Positions 42,895 through 50,774 of a DNA stretch of 64,000 nucleotides are shown here, in pieces (position 1 is the stretch's first letter; every line of letters begins with the position of its first letter). The position numbers were made by a program, and so were the translations under genes. The notes under the pieces are model-generated. The model was given only the letters and a program-made list of their open reading frames with translations, was not told the origin of the DNA and searched no databases. Source of the stretch: Thalassolituus sp034111725 (lineage in GTDB: Bacteria; Pseudomonadota; Gammaproteobacteria; Pseudomonadales; Oceanobacteraceae); assembly GCF_034111725.1 (NCBI RefSeq), contig NZ_JAWUWR010000055.1, positions 55,561 through 119,560 of the forward strand. Reading direction: 5' to 3'.

Positions 42895-44271
42895 CTAGTG
42901 GCGAGAAATCCTATCGAGCGATAGCTGGAAGAAACCGAAGCTTAATTCGCCACGAGATTGCATGCGGCGCATCAACCACCAAACGATGCCACCCGCCATT
43001 AAATTTCCCAATGCAGCACCAATAAGTAAACCACGCACACCGTCTAGCTGTAGCCCTATCACAGCGCCCAAAACATAAAATGCGAATAGCCTTACCGTAT
43101 TTAACACCATCGACATCACGGTTCGTTGTAGAGAATTCAATGCTGCGTTAACACACAGCACTATACCCATGCCAATGTAGCCTAACGGCAGCCAATGCAA
43201 ATACATAACCGTGATATCCACTACCTCAGCATCATCAGAAAAAAGCTGAGCTAACGGTTCTGCCACCAGCCATAAAACTGCACAAATACTGAGTTGTGCG
43301 ATAACAACCAAACGTAAGCTGTAGTTCATTACCAGCCAAATACGATCATCATTACCAGCAGCATGATTCTGGGCGATAAACGCAGGCAAGGTAGCTGTTA
43401 ACGCTAAAACCAATGACAGTAAGAAAGAGTCGAAACGCATACCCACGCCAAAGCCGGCCACCGCAGCCTCACCTGAATTGGCGATCATAGATAGCAAGAT
43501 GGCGCCAGCAACGGGCACTAATAGATTAGTGATCATTGCTGGTATCCCCAACTCCAGCAGACGTCGCCACAAGGCCAGCATTTGCTTCAGTGTTAACTCC
43601 ACAAAAGACACATAACCGTGGCGAATTTGTTGCTGCATGATGACACCTAAAACAATGGCCCAGCAAATCCCGCTCGCCAAAGATGCGCCGCCAATTCCCA
43701 TTGCAGGAATTGGCCCCCAGCCAAAGATAAGCAAGGGATCAAGCATGGCATTGAGCATAGCGGCGGCCAACATCATCAATGAAGGCAACTTAGTGTTGCC
43801 CATCGCTCGTAACGTGGCGTTCTGCATCATTAACGCCAGCAATAAAATAGACCCCGGCCACCAATACACCATATAAGCCCAGATCTCTGGCAATAACTCG
43901 GCATCGGCTCCCATCGCCTCAAACAAAGCGTCATGATTGATTACCCCAGCCAGCCAAAGCACCGCACCTAGTACAAAGCTCAATATTAGGCCCGAAGTTA
44001 GTGCCCGCCGCAGACTCAACGCGTCGTCAGCGCCCACCGCTCTGGCGACCAAAGCCGATAGTGCGATACCTAAACCAATCGCCATATTGCTGATTACCAT
44101 AGTCACTGGCAGGGCGAAGCTTACGGCAGCCAGACTTGTCGTACCGAGCAAACTAACAAACCACGCATCGACGAGACTGAAGAACATCATCGCCAAGATA
44201 CCAATGATCATTGGGCGAGTAAGCTGGTGCAGCGTGGACGCAATTGGCCCGCTAAGAATAGCGTTTCTCAA
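42895..44271 (-). CDS. MATE-family efflux transporter
   Basis: 458 aa with about 12 membrane segments in two homologous halves. N-terminal MIIGILAMMFFSLVDAWFVS and LLGTTSLAAVSFALPVTMVI are the MATE opening; the second half repeats with ITNLLVPVAGAILLSMIANS and AAVAGFGVGMRFDSFLLSLV. Expected to export drugs or metabolites using sodium or proton gradients. Substrate not predictable. Confidence 0.92.
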   Translation of the reverse strand: MRNAILSGPIASTLHQLTRPMIIGILAMMFFSLVDAWFVSLLGTTSLAAVSFALPVTMVISNMAIGLGIALSALVARAVGADDALSLRRALTSGLILSFVLGAVLWLAGVINHDALFEAMGADAELLPEIWAYMVYWWPGSILLLALMMQNATLRAMGNTKLPSLMMLAAAMLNAMLDPLLIFGWGPIPAMGIGGASLASGICWAIVLGVIMQQQIRHGYVSFVELTLKQMLALWRRLLELGIPAMITNLLVPVAGAILLSMIANSGEAAVAGFGVGMRFDSFLLSLVLALTATLPAFIAQNHAAGNDDRIWLVMNYSLRLVVIAQLSICAVLWLVAEPLAQLFSDDAEVVDITVMYLHWLPLGYIGMGIVLCVNAALNSLQRTVMSMVLNTVRLFAFYVLGAVIGLQLDGVRGLLIGAALGNLMAGGIVWWLMRRMQSRGELSFGFFQLSLDRISRH

Positions 44272-44471
44272 ATGTGGCTTACCTTGTTATTTTTGAATCG
44301 TTTACACAACGACTGAATGGCCACATTTTATACGATCTGCCGGCTGATCGAATGACACAATTAGATCGGTACAGGTAATTCTTTGTCCCTTTTATGTAAC
44401 CCTTTCCCCCAGGCCATCAGATGTGATCTATCGTTTAACTATTATTCTTATCAGCTCGTCCGGAGACACTC

Positions 44472-45251
44472 ATGAAGTGGTTCACACCCTTGCTGTTCAT
44501 AGTCGGTATTAATAGCCTATGTCACGCCGATACCATTACTCTAAGGGCCGATGAATGGTTCCCTATCAATGGCGATCCACAATCAGAACAACGCGGCTAT
44601 ATGATTGATATAGCTACAAAAATCTGGGAGTCCCATGGGCATAGTGTCAATTACCAGATCATGCCATGGGAACGTGCTATTGAACAAACTCGCTCAGGGC
44701 AAGTCGACTGCATTGTCGGCGCTTATGTCGAGGATGCACCTGACTTCGTATTCCCATCTTCGGCACTGGGTATGGACGAAAGCCATTTCTATAGCCTTAG
44801 TAAAAACAATTGGAAGTTCCAGGGAATCAATTCATTGAAGCAAGTGCGCTTGGGGGTTGTAGGAGGCTATGCCTACGATGAGGGCGATCTCGATGCCTAT
44901 ATTAAAAAGTACGAAAACAGCAGCCGTGTACAAATAATGAAGGGCAATAACGCTCTTGAGCAAAACATAAAAAAGCTCATATCTGGGCGCATAGATTCGA
45001 TTGTTGAATCACCCATGGTTATGAAAGCCAAGCTAAAGAAAATGGGGCTTCATCTAAATATTCAAGATGTCGGAACCATTGGCGATCCAACGCCGCTGTA
45101 CATAGCATGCTCGCCGCAAAACCCAAACTCTAAAGAATACGTTGAACAATTATCGGCAGGCATAGACGAGCTGAGAATGAATGGTGAGCTGAGCAAGATC
45201 CTCAGTCACTATGATATCGACGATTGGGAAGTATCTATTGTCAGCAAATAG
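44472..45251 (+). CDS. Orphan periplasmic substrate-binding protein (SBP family 3)
   Basis: 259 aa with a signal peptide (MKWFTPLLFIVGINSLCHA). The mature part has the amino-acid-binding-protein fold: LRADEWFPINGDPQSEQRGY, MIDIATKIWESHGHSVNYQI, MPWERAIEQTRSGQVDCIVG, then VRLGVVGGYAYDEGDLDAYI. No permease or ATPase gene is adjacent, so it may serve a distant transporter or act as a sensor-type binding protein. The ligand is unknown. Confidence 0.85.
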   Translation: MKWFTPLLFIVGINSLCHADTITLRADEWFPINGDPQSEQRGYMIDIATKIWESHGHSVNYQIMPWERAIEQTRSGQVDCIVGAYVEDAPDFVFPSSALGMDESHFYSLSKNNWKFQGINSLKQVRLGVVGGYAYDEGDLDAYIKKYENSSRVQIMKGNNALEQNIKKLISGRIDSIVESPMVMKAKLKKMGLHLNIQDVGTIGDPTPLYIACSPQNPNSKEYVEQLSAGIDELRMNGELSKILSHYDIDDWEVSIVSK

Positions 45252-45401
45252 ATCCGCATGAATTTTTCGTATTCATAGCATTCCAACGGCGGTCTCATTC
45301 TGGACTGCAGAAGCTATAAAACGCCCTAAATACCTACAGTTGCACTTGTAACAGTGGATAGTTATTCTGCGCCCACATATTTTACGCGCAAAGAGGAAGC
45401 T

Positions 45402-46115
45402 ATGCTGAAGCAAACAACCCTACTGGCCGCCCTACTGGCAACTCCGTTCGCCGCCATGGCTGCTGAAGAACAAGGACCTTGGACTGGTGCTGCAGAACTT
45501 GGAACTATTTTCACCTCAGGCAACACCGAAACCCAAAGTATCAATGGTAACTTCGGCGTGAAACACGACGGTGAAGTATGGGATTCTGAGCTTAAGCTGC
45601 AAGCCCTAACCAGTAAGGAAGATGGTACAACATCCAAAGAAAGATACATTGGTCTAGTGCAGTTCGACCGCAACTACACAGAACACTCTTATTTGGCCAT
45701 TGTGGCTCAGCAAGAACGTGCGCGCTTTAGTGGTTATACTTATCAATCGACCATCTCAGCTGGTTACGGTTATCGCATTATCAATGAAGATAATATGGAG
45801 CTGGATGCTGAAATCGGTCCTGGTTACCGTCGTGACAAATTAGCCGCTAGCGATGAAATCCTAGAAGAAGCCATCGGTCGTTTCGCACTGAACTACAACT
45901 GGACTATTCGTGAAGGCGTTAAATTCGTTGAGTTATTTTCAGTAGAATCTGGCGACAGCAACACCATCTACAAGTCAGAAACCGGTTTACAAAGCCAAAT
46001 CAATGGCAGCCTTGCCACTAAGCTGACCTACAAAGTGAAGTACGTTGAAGAAGTACCAGCCGACAAAGAAAACACCGACAGCGAATTCGGTGTGACACTG
46101 GTTTACAGCTTCTAG
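45402..46115 (+). CDS. DUF481 outer-membrane protein, YdiY-like
   Basis: 237 aa from the ATG at 45402, with GAGGA nearby and a signal peptide MLKQTTLLAALLATPFAAMA. The mature protein is beta-rich: GPWTGAAELGTIFTSGNTET, GEVWDSELKLQALTSKEDGT, FSGYTYQSTISAGYGYRIIN, and ends in the outer-membrane C-terminus GVTLVYSF. DUF481/YdiY-type proteins are annotated as putative salt-induced outer-membrane proteins. Its last codons are repeated just after the stop by a 34-base duplication. Confidence 0.9.
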   Translation: MLKQTTLLAALLATPFAAMAAEEQGPWTGAAELGTIFTSGNTETQSINGNFGVKHDGEVWDSELKLQALTSKEDGTTSKERYIGLVQFDRNYTEHSYLAIVAQQERARFSGYTYQSTISAGYGYRIINEDNMELDAEIGPGYRRDKLAASDEILEEAIGRFALNYNWTIREGVKFVELFSVESGDSNTIYKSETGLQSQINGSLATKLTYKVKYVEEVPADKENTDSEFGVTLVYSF

Positions 46116-46168
46116 CCAAAAGTCCAGTTATTGGGTTTACAGCTTCTAAGCAAAAGCCCAGTTATTGG
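46101..46168. repeat. 34-base tandem duplication at the end of the DUF481 gene
   Basis: 46101-46134 is repeated at 46135-46168 with three differences. The unit contains the last codons and stop of the gene, so the second copy also reads VYSF-stop outside the gene. A third partial copy begins at 46169 (GTTTACA). Confidence 0.9.
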
Positions 46169-46190
46169 GTTTACACCGATACTGAGCACA

Positions 46191-46220
46191 AAAAGGCCGA
46201 CATCAATGTCGGCCTTTTTT
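46191..46220. terminator. Bidirectional terminator between DUF481 and Spy genes
   Basis: AAAAGGCCGACA pairs perfectly with TGTCGGCCTTTT around TCAA, followed by more T. It serves the plus-strand DUF481 gene and the convergent minus-strand Spy gene. The core is nearly the same as the hairpin at 7931. Confidence 0.93.
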
Positions 46221-46232
46221 GTTGCTGTTCGA

Positions 46233-46865
46233 TTAATCCGCTTTCTCGTCCTCATCACAATCCTCTTCATTCATGAAGCGTTCTTCATCATGATGTCGCC
46301 ATTTCTTTTCCTGCTTTTCCTTCTGTGCTTGCCACTGAATTTTCTGTTCATCGGTTAATATAGCGTTTATCTGTTCATTAAACTTGGCACGCTGGGCATC
46401 GTGCTGCGCTTTGTCCCCAGGCCATTGTGGCGATGGATTGCTCGCCATTTGCGCCGCTAACTGCTGACGTTGCGTATCGCTAAACTTTAGATCACGACTC
46501 AAACGGTCCAACATACTTGCCTGCATACGCGCATGTCGCTCTTTAATCTGCGCCTGAGCTTGTTCTTTTTGTTTCGGCGTCAGTACCGCGTTCATTTCAT
46601 CATGCATTGCTTGCTGCAACTGGCGACGCTCGTCGCGTGTTTCGCTGCGCTTTTCTTCCGAAGTACGCAACTCGCTGAACTTATTGCGATAGCGGTCTTC
46701 GATGTCATCAATACGCTGTTCTTGCTCATCGGTTAGATTGAGTGACTCTTGCCAATCCATTTCGCGATGTTTACCCTCAAAACCCCAAGCTTGAGTTGTC
46801 GTTAGCAATACGCTACAAGCAAACAAACTCAAGGTACGTGTTGTACGTGTCATCATATTTTTCAT
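46233..46865 (-). CDS. Spy/CpxP-family periplasmic chaperone
   Basis: 210 aa with a signal peptide (TLSLFACSVLLTTTQAWGFE). LTxxQ-type repeats of the family are visible: NLTDEQEQRIDDIEDRYRNK, AVLTPKQKEQAQAQIKERHA, KFSDTQRQQLAAQM and AILTDEQKIQWQAQKEKQ. The sequence is almost entirely charged helix and ends in an acidic tail (ERFMNEEDCDEDEKAD). Spy/CpxP proteins bind unfolded proteins in the periplasm and are induced by envelope stress; no CpxAR genes are adjacent. Confidence 0.85.
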   Translation of the reverse strand: MKNMMTRTTRTLSLFACSVLLTTTQAWGFEGKHREMDWQESLNLTDEQEQRIDDIEDRYRNKFSELRTSEEKRSETRDERRQLQQAMHDEMNAVLTPKQKEQAQAQIKERHARMQASMLDRLSRDLKFSDTQRQQLAAQMASNPSPQWPGDKAQHDAQRAKFNEQINAILTDEQKIQWQAQKEKQEKKWRHHDEERFMNEEDCDEDEKAD

Positions 46866-46999
46866 GGGTCATTCCTCTGGCAAGCCAGTTCGTGTTGTCT
46901 GAGGTTATACTACTGATATTGAGCCAAAGTTGTGTCCGGCTTTGAAAAGAATTGTCACTCGTGCCTGCGCTCGAAGACTAACTAGTGGCGGAAAGGGTT

Positions 47000-47587
47000 A
47001 TGGATCAAGACGACGAGTTATTTTTACAAGAGATGCAGGGCGTAGAGCGCATTCAAATTCAAGAGAAAGTGACTCTGCGCAAAACACCATTAGTCGGCGA
47101 TGCAGAGGCGCGCCGCCAAGCAGCCCTCGACGAAACTCATGCGCTGAAACGCGACCCAAACCATCTGAGTACGACAGATGTGGTCCGTATTGGCCCACAT
47201 GATGTGGTCGGCTTCAAGCGCCCAGGCATTCAGGACGGCGTTTTTCGTAAGCTGCGTTTAGGTAAGTATGATATTGAGGCGCGCTTAGATTTGCACCGCA
47301 GAACCATAGAACAAGCACGCCAAGAGGTGTTTCGTTTTGTGCGCGATTGTTTGGCTGCCGATATTCGTAGCGTGTTAATTTTACCTGGCAAAGGCGACCG
47401 AAGCATCGGTGACCCTGCGGTGCTTAAGAGCCATTTGGCGCATTGGCTAGAAGACCTAGACGATGTTCAAGGCTATCACACCGCTCAGCCTCATCATGGC
47501 GGTAGCGGCGCTTTTTATGTGCTGCTACGTAAAAGTGATCGTAAGAAGCAGTTGGCTCGAGAACAGTTTAGCAAAGGGCGAATCTAG
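47000..47587 (+). CDS. Smr-domain protein
   Basis: 195 aa from the ATG at 47000, preceded by GGAAAGG; a GTG five codons upstream is also open. The C-terminal ~90 residues are a Smr domain: EARLDLHRRTIEQARQEVFR (LDLH), SVLILPGKGDRSIGDPAVLK (normally GKGxxS) and HGGSGAFYVLLRK. Stand-alone Smr proteins nick nucleic acid; in Escherichia coli SmrB cleaves mRNA at collided ribosomes. The N-terminal half has the acidic/polar arm (DQDDELFLQEMQGVERIQ) common to proteobacterial YfcN/YdaL-type members. Confidence 0.9.
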   Translation: MDQDDELFLQEMQGVERIQIQEKVTLRKTPLVGDAEARRQAALDETHALKRDPNHLSTTDVVRIGPHDVVGFKRPGIQDGVFRKLRLGKYDIEARLDLHRRTIEQARQEVFRFVRDCLAADIRSVLILPGKGDRSIGDPAVLKSHLAHWLEDLDDVQGYHTAQPHHGGSGAFYVLLRKSDRKKQLAREQFSKGRI

Positions 47588-47598
47588 CCCTTTGCTTG

Positions 47599-48330
47599 CT
47601 ATCCTCCGCGACCATTCTCGCGCGCGATCTGCGCATCAAGTTCAGCTATACCCTCTTGCATGAGCGCATGACAACGCTCAGCCAAGGCTTTCACGTCGTC
47701 TTTGGTCATGCCTTCAGTACTGATTGGCTCCAAATACTTAGCTAACGCATGTCCAGACTTCCAACGACCAAGATCTATATTCTTATGAGTACTGCTGTAG
47801 CAAATAGGCACAACGGGGATGCCAGCTTCAATCGCTAGTACAAAGGCACCACTTTTAAATGGCAATAAACCTTTACCTCGGCTGCGAGTTCCTTCCGGGA
47901 AAATATACAGCGCACAAGCACGTTTATTTACTAGGTTGGCGACAGTAGCCATGGTTTCCCATGCCTTACTTTTATTGCCACGGTCGATAAATATATTCCG
48001 CGCAAGCCAAAACAGCAGCCCAAACACTGGTATATACATCAAATCCTTCTTACCCAAAATAGCGATATTACCGGGCAATAACCCTGGGTAGATAAATACA
48101 TCCAGACTATCTTGATGATTTGCTAGATACACGGCTTGACCATTGCCTACCGGCGATTCATTCAAGCCGGTCATCCGCACGCCCAATATATAACGTCCCC
48201 ACGAAAACAACTTAGCGCAATCACGGGTATTATTGGGATGAAAAGGACGCACAATGCACAGCAACAAGCCCGCGGTACAACCCAAAATAAAATACGGAAT
48301 TAATAAAGCGGCACGTAGCACAGGTAACAT
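47599..48330 (-). CDS. 1-acyl-sn-glycerol-3-phosphate acyltransferase, PlsC-like
   Basis: 243 aa from the ATG at 48330, the usual family start and length; an ATG at 48408 would add 26 residues with no membrane or family feature. Membrane segment LRAALLIPYFILGCTAGLLL. Acyltransferase motifs in order: YLANHQDSLDVFI (NHxxxxD), NIFIDRGNKSKAW, YIFPEGTRSRGKGLLPFKSG (FPEGTRS) and GIPVVPICYS. Converts lysophosphatidate to phosphatidate for phospholipid synthesis. Convergent with the Smr gene. Confidence 0.92.
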   Translation of the reverse strand: MLPVLRAALLIPYFILGCTAGLLLCIVRPFHPNNTRDCAKLFSWGRYILGVRMTGLNESPVGNGQAVYLANHQDSLDVFIYPGLLPGNIAILGKKDLMYIPVFGLLFWLARNIFIDRGNKSKAWETMATVANLVNKRACALYIFPEGTRSRGKGLLPFKSGAFVLAIEAGIPVVPICYSSTHKNIDLGRWKSGHALAKYLEPISTEGMTKDDVKALAERCHALMQEGIAELDAQIARENGRGG

Positions 48331-48430
48331 AGGATTCTCTATACCTAGAACAATAGGATTTGCATTGTTGGAATAATAAACAAGATCAGCAAGTTGCTGA
48401 TCTGTCATTGCTCAGTGCGTTAAACGCAAA

Positions 48431-48458
48431 TAGCCATCGTGCATTTAGGCGATGGCTA
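48431..48458 (-). terminator. Probable terminator of ilvA
   Basis: TAGCCATCG and CGATGGCTA are perfect 9-base arms around a ten-base loop, just after the ilvA stop on the minus strand, followed by TTTGCGTTT. The T run is weak, so efficiency is uncertain. Confidence 0.5.
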
Positions 48459-48465
48459 ACACGAT

Positions 48466-49983
48466 CTAACGCAGGAAAAGCTGATACGCCGTATTCTCGG
48501 TTTCATCCCAATAACCGTAGCCTAGCTCTTCAAGATAGCCATGCAATTGATCGCGCTTGTCATCAGTGACTTGCAAGCCCACCAGCACACGACCAAACGC
48601 GGCGCCATGATTGCGATAATGGAACAACGAGATATTAAATTTCTTACCTAACTTGCGTAAGAAATTCAGCAAAGCCCCCGGACGCTCAGGAAACTCAAAC
48701 CGATAGACACGCTCATCAGTGACCGCCGCTGGCGCATGACCGCCGACCATATGGCGAATATGATATTTAGCAATTTCGTTATCGGTAATATCAAGCACTG
48801 GATAATCGTCACCATGCAGCTCAGCCAATAGGGCATCGCGAGCACCAGCTTCAGCCCCGACTTTCACACCAACATAAATCTGCGCCTTGCCTTCATCGGC
48901 AAAACGGTAATTAAATTCTGTGATTGGACGTTTGCCCAATAAACTACAAAAACGCTGAAAGCTACCCGGCTCTTCCGGAATAGTGACCGCTAAAATCACT
49001 TCACGACCTTCACCAATTTCGGCAACTTCCGAGATATAGCGCAAGCGATCAAAGTTCATATTGGCACCACTCATGATGGTGACTAAATTTTTATCGCGGC
49101 ACTGTTCACGTTCAACGTATTTTTTCAATCCAGCCAAGGCCAAAGCGCCTGCAGGCTCGCAGATAGCGCGTGTATCATCAAAGATATCTTTAATCGCCGC
49201 ACAGATTTCATCCGGCGTACAGGTGATGACTTCATCAACATGGTCTTTGCACACTTCCCACGTGTACTTGCCAATTTGAGCAACGGCGACACCATCGGCA
49301 AAAATACCGACTTGTGGCAATACCACTCGATCATTGGCAGCCATAGCAGCAGCCAAACAAGCGGACTCTGTGCTTTCTACAGCAACGATACGAACTTGCG
49401 GTGCTAGTGCTTTTACAAAAGCGGCGATACCGGCACACAAACCACCGCCGCCTACCGGAATAAAAATGGCATCAGGGGCTGTACTTAACTGACGCAGAAT
49501 CTCCATCCCTACTGTACCTTGGCCAGCAATGATGTCGGGATCATCGTACGGGTGGATGTAGGTGTAGCCTTTCTCTTCCACCAGCTTTTGCGAGTGCGCT
49601 AACGCTTCATCGAACGAATCACCAAAAAGAACAACCTTTGCGCCACGGGCTTTTACCGACATCACTTTGATTTCGGGTGTCGTACGCGGCATAACGATGA
49701 TCGCCTTAATACCAAGCTCTTTCGCTGCTAATGCTAAGCCTTGCGCATGGTTACCCGCACTAGCAGCAATTACACCGGCGGCGTTTTCTGTATCGGTCAA
49801 TTGCACTACCTTGTTGTAAGCGCCGCGCAACTTAAACGAGTACACTGGCTGCTTATCTTCACGCTTGACCCAAATTTGATTACCCAATCGCTCACTCAAG
49901 AAGTTAGCGACATGCAAGGGGGACTCAATAGCGACATCATAGACGCGCGCTGCGAGTATTTTTTTGAGGTAATCGTTCAACAT
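48466..49983 (-). CDS. ilvA: Threonine ammonia-lyase (biosynthetic threonine deaminase) IlvA
   Basis: 505 aa from the ATG at 49983, with GGA eight bases upstream; MLNDYLKKILAARVYDVAIE matches the family N-terminus. The PLP lysine is in VYSFKLRGAYNKVVQL, the phosphate loop in IPVGGGGLCAGIAAF, and ASAGNHAQGLALAAKELGIK is the substrate loop. Two ACT-like domains fill the last ~170 residues (EEPGSFQRFCSLLGKRPITE and ERPGALLNFLRKLGKKFNIS), the feedback site for isoleucine. Commits threonine to isoleucine synthesis. Divergent from rpiA as in Pseudomonas. Confidence 0.97.
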   Translation of the reverse strand: MLNDYLKKILAARVYDVAIESPLHVANFLSERLGNQIWVKREDKQPVYSFKLRGAYNKVVQLTDTENAAGVIAASAGNHAQGLALAAKELGIKAIIVMPRTTPEIKVMSVKARGAKVVLFGDSFDEALAHSQKLVEEKGYTYIHPYDDPDIIAGQGTVGMEILRQLSTAPDAIFIPVGGGGLCAGIAAFVKALAPQVRIVAVESTESACLAAAMAANDRVVLPQVGIFADGVAVAQIGKYTWEVCKDHVDEVITCTPDEICAAIKDIFDDTRAICEPAGALALAGLKKYVEREQCRDKNLVTIMSGANMNFDRLRYISEVAEIGEGREVILAVTIPEEPGSFQRFCSLLGKRPITEFNYRFADEGKAQIYVGVKVGAEAGARDALLAELHGDDYPVLDITDNEIAKYHIRHMVGGHAPAAVTDERVYRFEFPERPGALLNFLRKLGKKFNISLFHYRNHGAAFGRVLVGLQVTDDKRDQLHGYLEELGYGYWDETENTAYQLFLR

Positions 49984-50090
49984 ACGGGTATCCAAAGCGG
50001 AGAGAGCCAAAAATGTAATACGCAAGGCGCGCATTGTAACGCATCAATGCATATAATTCGCCGTATCCTTACTTAACTCAGTGACCCACC

Positions 50091-50765
50091 ATGACCCAAG
50101 ACGAACTGAAACGCGCCGTTGGCCAAGCCGCGGTCGACCTGATCAAACCGCAACTCGATGACAACAGCATTGTTGGAGTTGGTACTGGCTCCACGGCCAA
50201 CTGTTTTATCGATGCGCTAGCCAGCATCAAACACCTGTTTGATGGCGCGGTTGCAAGCTCCGAAGCCTCGGCTCAGCGCCTACGGGACCATGGTATTCAT
50301 GTCTACGATTTGAACGCGGTAGACACACTCGATGTGTACGTCGATGGCGCTGATGAGATCAATGATCGCCTTGAAATGATCAAAGGCGGTGGTGCAGCAC
50401 TGACGCGTGAAAAGATCGTTGCCGCAGTGGCAAAACAATTTATCTGCGTCGCCGATGAAACAAAACTGGTTGGTTTGATGGGCACGTTTCCACTGCCGGT
50501 CGAAGTTATTCCAATGGCTCGTTCATATGTGGCGCGCGAATTGGTGAAGCTAGGCGGTGATCCAACCTGGCGTGAAGGCGTAATTACCGACAACGGTAAC
50601 GTCATTTTAGATGTATACAACATGCACATCAGCTCACCCGCTGACTTGGAAACCCGCATTAACCAAATCACCGGTGTTGTTACTAATGGTTTGTTTGCTC
50701 TGCGTCCAGCGGATGTATTGCTTCTAGGAACTCAAGATGGCGTTAAAACCATTCGTGGCGCATAA
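50091..50765 (+). CDS. rpiA: Ribose-5-phosphate isomerase A
   Basis: 224 aa, usual size. VGVGTGSTANCFIDALASIK, ASSEASAQRLRDHGI, YVDGADEINDRLEMIKGGGA with the catalytic Asp/Glu, and LTREKIVAAVAKQFICVADE with the active-site Lys are the RpiA blocks. Interconverts ribose-5-phosphate and ribulose-5-phosphate in the pentose phosphate pathway. Followed nine bases later by the ydbH-like gene. Confidence 0.98.
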   Translation: MTQDELKRAVGQAAVDLIKPQLDDNSIVGVGTGSTANCFIDALASIKHLFDGAVASSEASAQRLRDHGIHVYDLNAVDTLDVYVDGADEINDRLEMIKGGGAALTREKIVAAVAKQFICVADETKLVGLMGTFPLPVEVIPMARSYVARELVKLGGDPTWREGVITDNGNVILDVYNMHISSPADLETRINQITGVVTNGLFALRPADVLLLGTQDGVKTIRGA

Positions 50766-50774
50766 CCCGACTCT

